Assembly: GCF_014633365.1 (NCBI RefSeq)
Contig: NC_068343.1
Coordinates: forward strand, 31,899,307-31,963,306
From: Diospyros lotus
Lineage: Eukaryota; Streptophyta; Magnoliopsida; Ericales; Ebenaceae
Length of the DNA: 64,000 bases
Direction of reading: 5' to 3'
Within the stretch, counting starts at the first letter, position 1; each line of letters starts with the position of its first letter. A program made the position numbers and the translations under genes. Under the pieces are notes generated by a model that saw only the letters and a program-made list of their open reading frames with translations, had not been told where the DNA came from and made no database searches. Positions 1 through 11,541 of this stretch are shown piece after piece.

Positions 1-924
1 ATCAACTATGGCAGCCTCTTCCAAACTAGGACTTGGCTCCAGTTCAGATGAATGCTTGTGTGGAGGAGCTTTTGGCCTTCTTGAGTAAACCTTAATCAGT
101 TGTGGTTCAGTCATAGGTTTTCCCCCTTGACTTATTTCTTGTACAAGTTCAAGTTGGTCTAATGAAGGATGTGAGGATAGCTCAAGTGAGGGAACATTTG
201 ATGGATAAATAGGAAAGGAAATAAGACGTGAAATAGATGGGTCCTATTGATTATCTTCATGAGAGGTCTCCCCTTGAAGAGAAGTATTGGGATAGTAAGG
301 TTGGTGTTCAAAGAAACATGCATCACAGGAGACAGAAAATCAGTGAGTGGAAGGAGAGTAGCACTTGTAACCTTTTTGGGTGGGATAGTACCAAACAAAA
401 ATACATTTGAGTACTTTAGGATCAAGTTTGTCGTGGTGAGGGTGTTGATTAAGAACAAAAACAGTACATCCAAACACTTTGGGAGATAGTGAGTTTAGAA
501 TGCAAATTTTGGGGAACACAACAAGTAAACAGCTCAATGGGGTTCGATAGTTAAGTGGTTTGGAAGGTAACCTATTTATGAGATAGGCGATTGTTAGAAT
601 AGCTTCACCCCAACAAGTATTTGGAACATGGCTAGCAAACATTAGGGATCGGGCCACCTCAAGATGTCTATTTTTCATTTCTTCTATCCCATTTTGTTGG
701 AGAGTAGAAGGATATGAACTTTGGTGTAAGATACCCTGATCAATAAGGTATTGGTTTAGTTCTTGTGCAAAGCATTCCCCACCATTATCATTTTGAAGGA
801 TATGAACAGAAGACTGAAACAGATTGGTAACAAGTTTATTAAACTGTTTAAATATGGAACAGGTCTTAGATTTGTCCTTCATGAGGTAAACCCAACAAAC
901 ATGGGTGTGATCATCAATAAACAT
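1..924 (-). pseudogene. Copia-1 integrase, core and C-terminal part
   Basis: The frame 924-340 is a copia integrase core. It opens with the DDHT(H)xCWVYLMKDKS segment, has the second catalytic aspartate in a QNDNGGE motif, and the catalytic glutamate region NGIEEMKNRHLEVARSL followed by WGEAILTIAYLINRLPS. Integrase inserts the cDNA into chromosomes. The post-core part below 340 continues in other frames with stops (for example the KGYKCYSPSTH segment runs on into a broken tail), so the protein is not functional. Polymerase domains are expected beyond the window edge. Confidence 0.85.
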
Positions 925-944
925 GAAAAACCAGCTAGTATCAG

Positions 945-1715
945 TTAAAGTTGAGACACGAGCTGGCCCCCGAATGTCACTATGAATAATATGAAATGTT
1001 GTGAGGATTTGTAGGGATGAGTAGGATGATGAGAGCGTGGATGTTTAGCATAAACACGATGTTCACATTGAAAGGAAATAGGATCTTTATTGATGAATAA
1101 TTTTGGATACAAAGTTCTTAGATAAATGAAACTCGGGTGGCCTAGTTGTTTATACCATAACGAAACATCACAATGAGAAATGAAAGACAATGAAATAGGA
1201 TTAAATGACTTATAAGTCGATGGAGGAACCACGCTTGAGAAGTAGTATAGGTCGTTTTTCTCCTCAGCACTACCAGTCATCCTCCCTAAAGACAGGTCCT
1301 GAAATACAAAATAGGTAGGATGGAATGCGACTATAAAATTGAGATCTTTAGTCAATTTACTAATAGAAAGGAGATTGCATTTAAGACGTGGGACATGAAG
1401 AGCAGACAATGTTAATCCAGGTAGAAAAATAGAGCCTCTACCAGCCACACTAGTTTCATTCCCATCAGCAATTGCAACCTTAATATTCTCAACACAATCT
1501 TCATAAGTGGAAAATAATTTTGATAAGCCGATCATATGATCTGAAGCCCCAGTGTCTACAGTCCAATAGTTGCTAGAATGTGATTGAGATAATAAAGTGG
1601 ATTGAGTGTTACCTTGATGAGCAACTATGGCTATACTAGTTTGAGGGACAGGTTCAGTTTCCTTAGGCACTTTGGACTGGTTCAATAACTCTTGTAAAAT
1701 TTTCATCTGCTCCAT
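945..1715 (-). pseudogene. Copia-1 protease and pre-integrase zinc-finger region
   Basis: This 256-codon frame holds a retropepsin active site (WTVDTGASDHM) near residue 53, followed by the GAG-pre-integrase segment LWYKQLGHPSFIYLRTLYPKLF. The HHCC finger is degraded: only one cysteine of the normal CxxC pair remains (CEHRVYAKH). Copia proteases cleave the Gag-Pol polyprotein. The frame is separated by stops from gag on its 5' side and from the integrase core on its 3' side, which in an intact element are all one frame. Confidence 0.85.
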
Positions 1716-1778
1716 TGCAAACGAAGCATCTGATTTTTCAAAGATGATGGTTGAGTCAGTTGTATATGCTGACTTCTT

Positions 1779-2646
1779 CTATTCTCTTTGGCTTCTTGGC
1801 TTCCAATTTGCAGGTTTGCCATGAAGTTTCCAGCATATGTCCCTCGAATGATGAGGTTTATTGCAATGATCACACCAGAGTTTATCTTTAAGTTTTTGAT
1901 CCTTTGAATGAGATGTACTACGATGGACTGTTACGGCAGAATTTTGGGATCCCAAATCAGAGGGCTGGTTTGAAAAGTTGCTGAGCATTACTCTTTCGCG
2001 GCTTTCCTCACGTCTAATCTCAACAAAGGAGACAACCATGAACTTCATCTAGATCTTTGTTAAAGCCATGTAGGAAATAGAATACCCTTTCCTTCTCCAA
2101 CATTTTAGTGTACTTAGTACTATCCTCAATATAATGCCAACTAATGTCATAGAAAAGATCCATCTCTTGCCAAAGTTCAGTTAAAACATTATAGTATTCG
2201 GTGACTGACATGTTACCTTGTCTAGTAGTTCAAAGGGCAGAACGGATTTCAAAACACTGGGCTGTGTTTTTGAGATTTGAGTAGATTTCTTACACAACAT
2301 CCTAAATCTCCTTTGCAGTTTTGTAGAAGAGGTAGGTCCATCCTATCTTAGGCTCCATAGAATTGATGAACCATGCCATGACTATAAAGTTTTCATCTTC
2401 CCAAGTTGAATAGTTAACAGCAGTTGAAGGTGGCATAGGAATAACACTCGTCAGATGTCCAACTTTGCCCTTACCTTTCATAACAAGCAACACAGATTGG
2501 AACCATTCACGAAAGTTGGTTCCATTGAGTTTGTGTAGGGTGATTTGAAGAGAATGAAAATCAAGGGTTGATATGGGATTAGCTGAAGTAGTAGAAATGA
2601 CAGGAGCAATGGAAGAGGCTGCCAAAGAAAAGTTAGTTTCTGCCAT
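1779..2646 (-). pseudogene. Copia-1 gag (UBN2-type) with zinc knuckle
   Basis: The start at 2646 gives an N terminus typical of plant copia gag, including KLNGTNFREWFQSVLLVMKG and the WTYLFYKTAKEI segment of UBN2-type gag. The middle (2211-2020) holds the LHGFNKDLDEV motif. A CX2CX4HX4C zinc knuckle (CDHCNKPHHSRDIC) and a WKLHGKP tail lie at 1888-1810. Gag forms the virus-like particle and binds RNA. At least two frame changes break it. Confidence 0.85.
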
Positions 2647-2713
2647 AAAGAACTAATATTATAGTTCGAAAAAAAGGACTGATGAGTTGAATGTCAGAAC
2701 AACGTCGAGCTTG

Positions 2714-2725
2714 GCTTTGATACCA
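2714..2725 (-). other. Primer-binding site of copia-1
   Basis: The minus strand reads TGGTATCAAAGC directly after the LTR end. This is the usual plant copia match to initiator tRNA-Met, with one change from TGGTATCAGAGC. Confidence 0.9.
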
Positions 2726-2884
2726 TGAACATATAATTTTGAAAGAAATTATTTGATTTCTTACCTCCAGCAATCAGTTGTACAATACATATATACAAGA
2801 GATCTTCCTATCTCAGGCTATACAAGAATAGGAGGCTTAGGATTTAGGAAACTACCAAAAAACTAAAATAAAAAGTTAACTGTC
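2726..2884 (-). repeat. 5' LTR of copia-1
   Basis: On the minus strand the LTR ends in CA immediately before the primer-binding site. The far end is placed where the minus strand begins TGACAGTTAAC. The partner LTR is outside the window, so the length (about 159 bp) is provisional. Confidence 0.6.
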
Positions 2885-3051
2885 ATGTACCGCCTAATAA
2901 TTGAATTGTAATTCGAGGAAATTAGGGGGAAAAGGAGTAACCAAACACGCACATGCTTGATGCAAGTGGCGTGAATCAGTTAGGCTTCTTTGCTATGTTT
3001 TTGGCGAGAATACTCCCATTTGATTGTGGGGAGATCAGTATAAATAAGAAT
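2885..3051. other. Unassigned spacer between copia-1 and copia-2
   Basis: No reading frame or repeat boundary is recognisable. It contains a TATAAATA motif near 3039 and purine-rich stretches, so it may be an LTR relic. Confidence 0.3.
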
Positions 3052-3322
3052 TGAAAAAATTGAGAGTAGAATGATTTCATTCGTATCAAAATATGTACAC
3101 GATCAGCCCTCTTATAGAGAGAGAAAAATACAACATTGGAAACTCTATCAAACAAGAAAGGAAAGAAATATGTTCCTCCCTTTTAGGTAAATTTCCTAAG
3201 CCTGATTTAGGCAAGTATCCTAAACAGATTTGGAAACACCTAGAAGGAAACTTCTAAATACAACCACACAGATCAGCACCTCTCATGCATTTACTTCTTT
3301 CAAATATTCACGAGATCCAACA
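3052..3322 (-). repeat. 3' LTR of copia-2
   Basis: The minus strand begins TGTTGGATCTCGTG right after a polypurine tract. The LTR is taken to end in CA at 3052. It is about 271 bp; its partner 5' LTR was not found. Confidence 0.75.
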
Positions 3323-3334
3323 CTCCCCCTCAAG
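3323..3334 (-). other. Polypurine tract of copia-2
   Basis: The minus strand reads CTTGAGGGGGAG immediately before the LTR, the classical plant copia tract that primes plus-strand DNA synthesis. Confidence 0.9.
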
Positions 3335-4870
3335 CTGGAAAGTGTATATCAATCATTCCCAGCTTGCATGTTAGATCCTCAAACCTCTTAACTGCCAGCC
3401 CTTTGGTTAACACATCTGCCACTTGTTCCTCGGATGGAACATAAGGTATATGAATCAGGCTTGAATCCAACTTTTCTTTAATACAATGTAGGTCTATTTC
3501 AACATGTTTTGTCCTGTCATGTTGGACAAGATTGTGGGCAATGTTGATGGCTGATTGGTTGTCACAAAACAACTTAATTGAGTCTTGAACCTTGATATTC
3601 AAATCCTCTAGGATGATTCTTAGCCACAATACCTCACATAGGCCGAGAGCCATTGCTCTAAATTCTGTCTCTGCACTTGATCTTGCCACAACACTTTGTT
3701 TCTTGCTCCTCCAAGACATAAGGTTTCCACCTAGAAACACACAACTCCCACTTGTTGATCTTTTGTCAATAAGAGATCCGGCATAGTCAGCATTTGTGAA
3801 TCCTTTAAAGTCCAATTCTCCTCTTGATTTGAACAAGATTCCCTTACTTGGAGTAGCCTTTAGATAGCTTAAAATTTTCCTCACTACCTGCATTTGCTCC
3901 TTTGTTGGGCTATGCATGAATTGGCTCACTATGTTGACACCAAAGGCAATGTATGACCTAGTGTGGGAGAGATAGATCAGCTGACCCACCAGCCTTTGGT
4001 GCTTGCCCTTGTCCACCGGTTGACTGTTAGGATTAATCCACAACTTGCTATTAGGCTATACTGGTACATTCGATCCTAGTCCACTTGATACTCCCGTTTC
4101 AACCAATAAGTCCAGCACATATTTCCTTTGGGAGAGAAATATTCTAGCCTTAGAATAGGTAACTTCAATTCCCATAAAATATTTGAGAGGACCAAGGTCT
4201 TTAATCTCAAACTCCTTGGCTAACTTGTCCTTGAGAGTCTTCTATTCTTCTGCATCATTCCCAGTGACTATTATGTCATCTACATATACCAATAGTGTAG
4301 TAACCTTCTCACCTCTTGAATGCTTGATGAAGAAGGTATGATCACCCTTGCTTTAGCTATATCCCATAGCTGTCATGGCCTTGGAGAACGTGCCAAACCA
4401 AGCCCTTGGGAACTGCTTGAGCCCATAAAGAGCCTTCTTGAGCCTGCACACTTGCCTTGCATGTCCTTCTTGAAATTTGGGAGGCAATTCCATAAAGACT
4501 TCTTCCTCCAAGTCTCCATGTAGAAATGCATTCTTTACATCCAACTGCTATAGGCTCCATCCATAATAGGCTGCTAGGGATAGGAGAATTCTCATAGTAG
4601 ACATCTTTGCCATGGGGGAAAATGTCTCAAGGTAATCTATACCATATTATTAAGTGTAGCCCTTGGCTACTAACTTATCTTTATACCTTTCTAGGGTTCC
4701 ATCAGCCTTGTATTTGATATTAAAATTCCACCTACAACCAACTGGTGTAACACCCCATGGTTTAGGCACTAATTCCCATGTATGATTCTTCGTTAGAGCT
4801 CTCATCTCTTCCAACATAGCTTGCCTCCAGTTTAGATCCTTTTAAGCCTTATCAACAAACTTAGGGATCT
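3330..4870 (-). pseudogene. Copia-2 reverse transcriptase and RNase H
   Basis: The RNase H frame (4043-3330) is long and well kept. It includes LVGQLIYLSHTRSYIAFGV, the ADYAGSLIDKRSTSGSCVFLGG segment, RSSAETEFRAMA and the terminal HIPYVPSEEQVADVLTKGL. The upstream RT part has MDVKNAFLHGDLEEEVFMELPP and KALYGLKQFPRAWF at 4544-4390. The YVDD active-site region at about 4280 lies in a different frame from its neighbours, with stops between. These domains copy element RNA into DNA and remove the RNA strand. Several stops make the copy inactive. Confidence 0.88.
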
Positions 4871-5990
4871 CAATGGAGTCCAAAGATACTAGGAAACCCC
4901 TATGGTTTTGAGAAAGACGATGGTAGGATAAGAAATTAGTTAAAGGGATATTGGGTGCAGCTTCTAAACCCCTTTCGAATAGCTATAGGAAGGTTTAAAT
5001 CATCATTAATGGTATCAGTTTGGACTAAGGGTGAAGGTTGAATGAAGCCCATACCTTGACTAGGGACTGATGTTGGTGCATGCTAGAGCTACCTACGTTT
5101 GAATACATAAGGAGATCCCTTATACCTAACTAGAGATAGCAGCTCTTGTGCGACTGATTGCTCTTGCTCAGGGGTACCTTGATCATGATCCAGTTCATGA
5201 CTGCCTCTTGAAGATTGGTTAGGAGGCTGAGGAGATGAGGTAAAGTGGATAGGAGGAAAGAAGAGATCACTAGGATCACTATGGTGATGGAGGAGAGATC
5301 TAGCCACATTAAGGAGATGTCTCATCTTCCTTTCAGCTACTCCATTTTGTTGTAGAGTATCTACACAGGAGGATTCATGGACAATTCCTTCTTGTTGAAA
5401 GAATTAATGCAAGTGGTGATTAAAATAGTCTCTTGCCTTGTCAGTCCTTAATTTCTTAATAGGAGAACCAAATTGAGTTGTAATCAGTTTACAAAAATTT
5501 GGTAGGACAGTACTAATGGCAGCTTTATCTTTTAATAAAAAAAATCCAAGTCATTCGAGTACAATCATCAATGAAGGATATAAACTAGCGAGCCCCAAAA
5601 CAGATAGGTATTTTAGAAGGGCCCTACACATCCGAGTGAATCAAAGCAAATGGTTTAGAAGAGATTTTATTACTAAGTGGGTAAGACACACAATGATGTT
5701 TAGACATGACACATACATCTCAGTAAAATAAACTAGGATCTAGAGAACTAAATAATGTAGGGAACATGTTTTTTAAAAGAGTGAAAGGAGGATGACCCAA
5801 TCTGTAATGTTGTAGCTAGATATCCTTATGATCTGAGGTAATCTGAGACGAGCAAGTAACCTGCAGTTGATCTCTTGTAGGATAATTCCCCTCCCTCATC
5901 AGGTAGTATAGCCCATTATGTTCTCTAGTAGCACCAATCATCTTCCCTATTGCCATGGCCTGAAACTAACACAAATGAGGGGAGAAAATA
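4871..5990 (-). pseudogene. Copia-2 integrase with internal deletion
   Basis: Integrase-like segments are visible on the minus strand, including an HESSCVDTLQQNGV stretch and ERKMRHLLNVARSLL (around 5390-5290), which holds the catalytic glutamate region. Directly after VARSLL the frame jumps to a Ser/Pro/His-rich tail (5285-5089) typical of the variable post-integrase linker. The block that normally encodes the WGEAVLTATYLINRLPS-type segment is therefore missing, which points to an internal deletion. Further upstream (5990-5400) the frame is broken many times. Confidence 0.75.
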
Positions 5991-6016
5991 GTATGACAAT
6001 TCAAGTCTTTGGTTAG

Positions 6017-6724
6017 TTAGTGAATGGACACAAGATTAGCTGATAGATTTGGTACATGAAGTACTTGTTTAATAGAAAAATTAGGGTTAAGGGTGACCTT
6101 ACCCTGGCCAGAGATTGGAACAGATGTTCCATTGGCTATTGTGATTTGTTTAAAGGTTAAAAGAGGTTGATAGGTATCAATGCCTCTAGTATCTAGGATC
6201 CATATATCCCTTTTATCAGTTTTTGAGGAAGAGAAGGATGCTAAGTGTAGATAATTACCTGTGTTACCTTGATGAGAAAGAGAGCAGGCCCTATCTTGAA
6301 GAGTCTTCAGAAAAGACTTCAATTTATTGATCTCATCAGAGTTCAACTAAGAAAGATCAGAACTTGAGAGAGGTTCTATTAGATCAATTGATGCTTCTTC
6401 TTCCTGGCCCTTGCTGCATAAATAGGCTTGGTTCTTGGTTGTCAGATTTCTTAAACTTCCCATTCGACTTAGAACAGTCTCCTTTCCATGGAGCTTAAAA
6501 CAAGTCTCCTGGGTGTGCCTTACAGAATGTGCACCATAGTCCTTCTCTATTGGCAGTTCTAAACCGACCCTCTGCTTTTCTAGCCCTAAACCTTAATCCT
6601 TCCCCTTTATTTAACACCATGGCTGATCTTTCTGAGCTAGTTTCATTAAGCATAGCAGCTCCCCGATTTTCTTCACTTCTAACCATAGCAAAAACCTCAT
6701 TGAGGGATGGAAGTGTGGGATGTC
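6017..6724 (-). pseudogene. Copia-2 protease and C-terminal gag
   Basis: The frame 6346-6017 has a protease-like segment WILDTRGIDT, in which the expected DTG catalytic triplet is DTR, followed by the VPISGQGKVTL and LHVPNLSANLVS motifs normal for copia. The part 6724-6495 is gag: LPSLNEVFAMVRSEE followed by a partial zinc knuckle (WCTFCKAH). The gag frame is cut at 6724 by copia-3. The altered catalytic triplet and the frame breaks show an inactive copy. Confidence 0.82.
6720..6724. repeat. Target-site duplication of copia-3 (left)
   Basis: ATGTC, matching 11542-11546. Confidence 0.93.
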
Positions 6725-6949
6725 TGAAGAATTTGGAGAATAATGAATTTCTCTGCATTCCTCTGATTGAGACATACAATTATATAGAAGTAGGAACTTC
6801 CAAAAACAGCTTAGGAAACTATTAAATACAACTTAGGAAACTACTAAATACAGATTAGGAGACTGCCAAAAAAGAATCATTAATTCCATAGGATCAAAAA
6901 AATCAGGGTTCCTGAATTAGGAAACAAATCAGAAAGATGGGATTCTACA
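6725..6949 (-). repeat. 3' LTR of copia-3
   Basis: Begins TGAAGAATTTGG and ends GATTCTACA in plus orientation, matching 11294-11541. It contains short repeats of a CTTAGGAAACTA-like motif. Confidence 0.93.
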
Positions 6950-6961
6950 CTCGCTCTCAAG
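6950..6961 (-). other. Degenerate polypurine tract of copia-3
   Basis: The minus strand reads CTTGAGAGCGAG, a decayed version of the CTTGAGGGGGAG tract of the neighbouring copies. Confidence 0.7.
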
Positions 6962-7044
6962 CTGGGTTATGTTTGTATACCCAGCTTGGACTTCAAATTT
7001 TTGAATTTATTTCTCAAGAGAGCCTTTGTTAGGATGTCAACAAT

Positions 7045-7711
7045 CTAAAAAATAGTTGGAGTATAGATCAGTTTGACAATCCCTCCTTCCACCTTTTCTT
7101 TTATTGAGTGCCGATCCAATTCTATGTGCTTGGTTCGGTCATGATGAACCAGATTCTTAGCAATGTTTATGGTGGCCTTGATGTCACAGAGCAGTCTCAT
7201 AGAGGTGTTGGATTGAACCTTCAATTCCCCAAGTAACCCCATAAGCCATATACCTTCACAAATTCCATGGGACATAGCAAAAAACTCTGCTTCTACGCTA
7301 CTTTTAGTGACCACTGTTTGTTTTACTCCTCCATGTAACAAGATTTCCCCAAACATAGGAACAATACCCTATGGTTGATTGTCGATCTGTTATAGACCCG
7401 ACCCAGTCTACATTAGTGTACGCTTCTACATCTCTATTTGTAGTTTTCTTAAAGTAGAGGCCCTCTCCTGGGTTCTTTTTTAGATACTAGACGATGTGAT
7501 GGACAGCTTTAAGGTGAATTTTTGTAGGATTATTCATATTTCTGCTTACCATACTTACTACAAATCTGATATCAGATCGGGTGTGGGAAAGGTAGATGAG
7601 TTTCCCCACAAGCCACTGGTATCTGCCTTTGTCTGTGAGTGAGTCTCCTTCGATTTCACCAAATTTGTTTGCTAAGTCCATTGCAGTATCTGCCGGTTTG
7701 CACCCAATCAT
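7045..7711 (-). pseudogene. Copia-3 RNase H and RT C-terminal part
   Basis: The frame 7356-7045 has KSSVEAEFFAMSHGICEGIW, CDIKATINIAKNLVHHDRTK and HIELDRHSIKEKVEGG, the standard copia RNase H C terminus. The frame 7711-7487 has the RT thumb/connection motif LVGKLIYLSHTRSDIRFVV. A stop and shift lie between them at about 7360-7480, where the DWVGSITDRRST-type segment is garbled. RNase H degrades the RNA strand of the hybrid formed in reverse transcription; this copy cannot be active. Confidence 0.87.
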
Positions 7712-7747
7712 TCCTGTTTCTTTTAGTAAGTCCAGAATATACTTCCA

Positions 7748-8539
7748 TTAAGAAACAAAAATTCCCTTTCTTGAGCGAGCTACTTCCATCCCAAGGAAGT
7801 ACCTGAGGAATCCCAAATCCTTTACTTCAAACTTGTTGGCTAGGAGCTTCTTTGCATTACTAATTTCTTCACTATAACCTCCTGTGATGATGATATCATC
7901 CACATACACAATGATGATAGCCCTTTTCCCCTCTTTTGAAAATTTCACAAATAAGGTATGATCAGATTGACACTGCAGAAATTCAAACCTTTTTAGAACT
8001 TTGGTGAGACGATTGAACCATGCTCTAGGAGATTGTTTGAGTCCATGTAGAGATTTTTTTAAGCTTGCAAACTTTCCCACTACTACCTTGATTTTCAAAT
8101 CCTAGAGGGATTTCCATATAAACGCCCTCTTCCAAGTCACCATTCAAAAAAGCATTCTTGATGTCGAGTTGGTGAAGAGGCCAGCCCAAGTTTGCTACCA
8201 AAGTCAGTAGGACTCGCACTGAATTCAGTTTGGCTACAAGTGCAAATGTCTCCTCATAGTCTATGCCATAGGATTGGGAGAATCCTTCTCAACCAAGCGG
8301 GCTTTGAACCTGTTTAAGCTTCCATCTACGTTGTATTTTACTGTAAAAATCCACTTGCACCCAACTGGATATTTTCGTTTGCGAAGATCAGTGATTACCC
8401 AAGTTCCATTCTTTTCAAGTGTTGTAATTTCATCTGACATTTCTAATTTCCACTTAAGTTCCTTGAGGGCTTCGTAAATATTTTTTGGAATCTGCACATT
8501 GTCAAGTTGAGTAGCAAATGCACGAAAGTTTGGTGACAA
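7748..8539 (-). pseudogene. Copia-3 reverse transcriptase
   Basis: The polymerase core is visible in three frames: KWIFTVKYNVDGSLNRFKAR (8539-8261), LDIKNAFLNGDLEEGVYMEIP (8219-8025) and SLHGLKQSPRAWFNRL followed by the active-site IIVYVDDIIITGG (8098-7748). This is the RVT_2 domain of Ty1/copia elements. The YVDD catalytic residues are intact, but two frame changes and a stop separate the parts. Confidence 0.9.
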
Positions 8540-9795
8540 CTTTTCATAGGAGAAAAATTTAGCAATTGGATATCGGGTATAGGACCTTATTCCTTTCCTT
8601 AGGGCAATTCGTCTAGATCAAAAAGAGGCTCATATATTTTGGCTTCAGGTTCAGGTTCATAAGTTTCAGGTTCAAGAGAGGTCTTACCTGTATCAATTTC
8701 ATGTTCCTCGTGATTTGGATCCGATTCTTGGTCATTGTTCGGAGGTGTGCAGTCCTCTACTTCCTTTTGAGTTTTCTGACACAAGTAACTCCTTAGGATC
8801 AGTTGGTTGATTTTGAGAGACTGTAGTAGTTGGTTGAAGGACCAAAAAATGATATTCTTCGTGAGTATTACTCTACCCCTGAATATCATTTTTGGTGTAT
8901 AAGGGCTGGTTTTCGAAAAAAGTGACATCCATGGTGCTATAAAATTTCTTGGTAGCTGGTGAATAGTATCGGTGTCCCTTTTGATTTGGTGAGCAGCCAA
9001 GGAAAACACATTTAAGAGATTTGGGATCAACCTTGCTTTGGTGTGGCTGACTGATGTGAACAAATGCAGTACAACCGAAAACTTTCAGGGAAATAGAGGA
9101 GAAAATTCTAGTTTGTGGATAAATTTCATGAAAGGTTTGATATGGAGTCTTGAAATTTAGAATTCATGAAGGCATTCTGTTTACAAGATAGTGGCAGTAA
9201 AGACAGCTTCACCCCAAAAATGTTTAGGACATTGGATACCAACATAAAAGATCGAGTAACTTCCAAGAGGTGTCTGTTTTTCCTTTCGACATATGTGGAG
9301 TGTCAACACAAGAGGTTTGGTGGATAATACCATGTTTGGATAAATAGGCACTAAGGGTAGAATGGAAATATTCTCCTCCATTATCTGTTTTGAGGACTTG
9401 GATTTTTGCTTGAAATTGAGTAATAATCATGTTGTGGAAGAATTCAAAGATTTTTCGAACTTCTGATTTTTCTTTCATTAAGAACACCCATGAGAGTCTT
9501 GTATGGTCATCAATGAATGCGACAAACTATTTAGACCAGTGATATTGTGAATTCTAGAGGGTCCCCAAATATCACTGTGCATCATGGAAAAAGGGTGAGA
9601 AGACTTGTAAGGAAGGTAAGAATATGAGGCACGAGTGTGCTTGGAAAGTTGACAAACCTCACATTGAAAGGTTTCTACTTTTTCATTGAATAAAGAAGGA
9701 AACAATTTTCTGAGATACATAAAGCTTGGATGTCTTAATCGATAGTGCCACAATATAGCTGGACTATCAATATTAATGCTAGAGTTTAGGGCCAT
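8540..9795 (-). pseudogene. Copia-3 integrase
   Basis: The N-terminal finger region is at 9795-9600: LWHYRLRHPSFMYLRKLFP then CEVCQLSKHTR, an HHCC zinc site. The core continues with VLKTDNGGEYF (second catalytic aspartate, about 9390) and RKIFEFFHNMI. The end of the core is shifted (GEAVFTATIL at about 9190), and the post-core linker 9063-8599 is rich in Glu and Pro. Frame changes near 9480, 9250 and 9080 break the protein. Confidence 0.87.
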
Positions 9796-11241
9796 ACATG
9801 GTCTCTGTGATGGTTGGGGCTTACTGACATCTTCAACTAGAAAAAGGTAGAGTCCTACAGACAGCCAATCATCTTCTTTGAGCTTGATTCTTGAAATTCA
9901 CACAGGTTGGAAGAGAATTTAGTGATGCAGTTTCTCTCTTTTTGTAAATTTGCTCACTGAAAGCAAGTTACAATTGAGGTTAGGGACATAAAGAACAGAT
10001 TCAAGGTTAATTTTTCTAGAAATCATAACAGAACGTATGCCTTTTACTCGAGAGAGAGAGATCCATCAGCTATACGAACAACATAGTTACCATGACAAGG
10101 GTTATAATTGCTAAACAAAGATAGATATCCTGTCATATGGTTTGTTTCCCCAGAGTCAACTATCCAAGATTTTGGATTTTCTCATTAGACACTTAGTGCA
10201 TGCAAGGAGTTACCTTTTAGGACAAGTGAACCAGTTCCCATGGGGGCAAAAGTGCTCTGGAGGGTTTGTTGTAGCATCTTTTGGAGGACTTCAAGTTGTT
10301 ATTTGTTGAATGGGTTAGTCTCTAAAGTATTTTGAGACTCAACTATGTTTCCATAACCCTCTCTTTCTCGTGCTGGCTTCCAATTTGTTTGTTTTCCATG
10401 TATCTTCCAATATGTGTCCTGTGTGTGCCCAATTTTCTGACAGTGCTCGCATACTGGTTTATTCCTTTGCTGCTTGTCACAATTAGATTGAGCTCATTGA
10501 ACTACCAGTGCAGAGTTTTTAGCGGGAGAGAAAGAATATTGTGTGCCTAGTATTACTTTCTTTCGGCTTTCTTCCCGATGAACTTCTAAGAAGGCTTCCC
10601 GGACGTTGGAAAGGGGTTTGATACTTAGGATTCTTCCTCTCACATCATCTAAATCCTTGTTGAGCCCGAGAAGGAACTGGTAAACCTGGTCTTTTTCAAC
10701 AATTTTCTTGTATTATTGACCATCTTCCGGGCACTTCCAAACCTTCTCTTCAAGGATATCCAACTGCTGCCATTGTCGAGTTAGGGCATTAAAGTAGTCT
10801 GTCAAGGACAACTCTCTTTGTTAACTCATGATGGATGCTTTTTATTCCAAAGATCTCCGAGGTGTTGTTAACATTGGAATAAGTCTCCTTAACTGCATCC
10901 CATATTTCCTTTGTTGTTTTGTAATACATAAAATTCTCACCTGTTTCATTTGTTATGGAATTTATCAACCATGACATGACCATACTATTTTCTACCTTCC
11001 AGATCTTGAAGGTAAGATCAATTTCTTGAGGTTGTACAACAAGTCTAGTGAGGTAATCCTCCTTGCTTCTCCCACAGACGAACAGTATGACAGATTGCGA
11101 CCATTGGATAAAGTTTTAGCCATTCAACTTGTGTCCAGTAATATAAACAATAAGGCCTTCAGGAAGACCGAAAATTGGTGTTGCTGCTCCTCTAGATCCA
11201 GATGAGACTTTAGAGACCGAGGTCTTGCCACCACTAACCAT
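9796..11241 (-). pseudogene. Copia-3 gag and protease
   Basis: Gag starts at the ATG at 11241, 40 bases inside the primer site. Recognisable parts are the MVMSWLINSI segment (10983), YKTTKEIWDAVKETYSN, the FLLGLNKDLDDVRGRILSI motif near 10660-10610, and a zinc knuckle near 10440. The protease region near 10150 reads WIVDSGETNHM in broken frames. Stops at several points show decay. Gag would form the particle, and the protease would process it. Confidence 0.8.
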
Positions 11242-11281
11242 GGTGACTTATTCAAACAAGATCAATGGTTTAGATTAAACT

Positions 11282-11293
11282 GCTCTTATACCA
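11282..11293 (-). other. Primer-binding site of copia-3
   Basis: The minus strand reads TGGTATAAGAGC next to the LTR end, a one-base variant of the initiator tRNA-Met site. Confidence 0.9.
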
Positions 11294-11541
11294 TGAAGAA
11301 TTTGGAGAATAATGACTTTCTCTGCATTCCTTTGATTGAGACGTGCAATTATATAGAAGTAAGAACTTCCAAAAACAGCTTAGGAAACTACACAACTTAG
11401 GAAACTACTAATACAGATTAGGAAATTACTAAATACAAATTAGGAAACTATATAGCTTAGGAGACTTCCAAAAAAGAATCAATAATTCCATAGGATCAGA
11501 AAACCAAATTAGGAAACAAATCAAAAGGATGGGATTCTACA
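11294..11541 (-). repeat. 5' LTR of copia-3
   Basis: Starts TGAAGAATTTGG and ends GGGATTCTACA in plus orientation, matching 6725-6949 with point differences and extra CTTAGGAAACTA-like units. Confidence 0.93.

Larger units (their letters stand above)
1..2884 (-). mobile_element. Copia-1: 5' half of a Ty1/copia retrotransposon, cut by the window edge
   Basis: Reading the minus strand from right to left gives a 5' LTR, a tRNA-Met primer site, gag, protease and integrase in the Ty1/copia order. Reverse transcriptase would lie left of base 1. The frames are broken by several stops and shifts, so the copy is dead. The right boundary (about 2884) is inferred from a TGACA-type LTR end and was not confirmed by a target duplication. 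Confidence 0.85.
3052..6724 (-). mobile_element. Copia-2: Ty1/copia element, 5' part missing, interrupted by copia-3
   Basis: From right to left on the minus strand come the end of gag, protease, integrase, reverse transcriptase, RNase H, polypurine tract and 3' LTR. Copia-3 (6725-11541) is inserted in its gag with an ATGTC duplication. Beyond copia-3, at 11547 onward, I cannot recognise the expected gag N terminus, primer site or 5' LTR, so the element appears truncated at its 5' end. Confidence 0.85.
6725..11541 (-). mobile_element. Copia-3: complete Ty1/copia element nested in copia-2
   Basis: Two related LTRs (6725-6949 and 11294-11541) bound a 4.3-kb interior with gag, protease, integrase, RT and RNase H in copia order on the minus strand. 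Both ends are TG...CA and the element is flanked by a perfect 5-bp duplication ATGTC. The LTRs differ by point changes and indels (225 versus 248 bp), so the insertion is old, and all coding regions are broken. Confidence 0.95.
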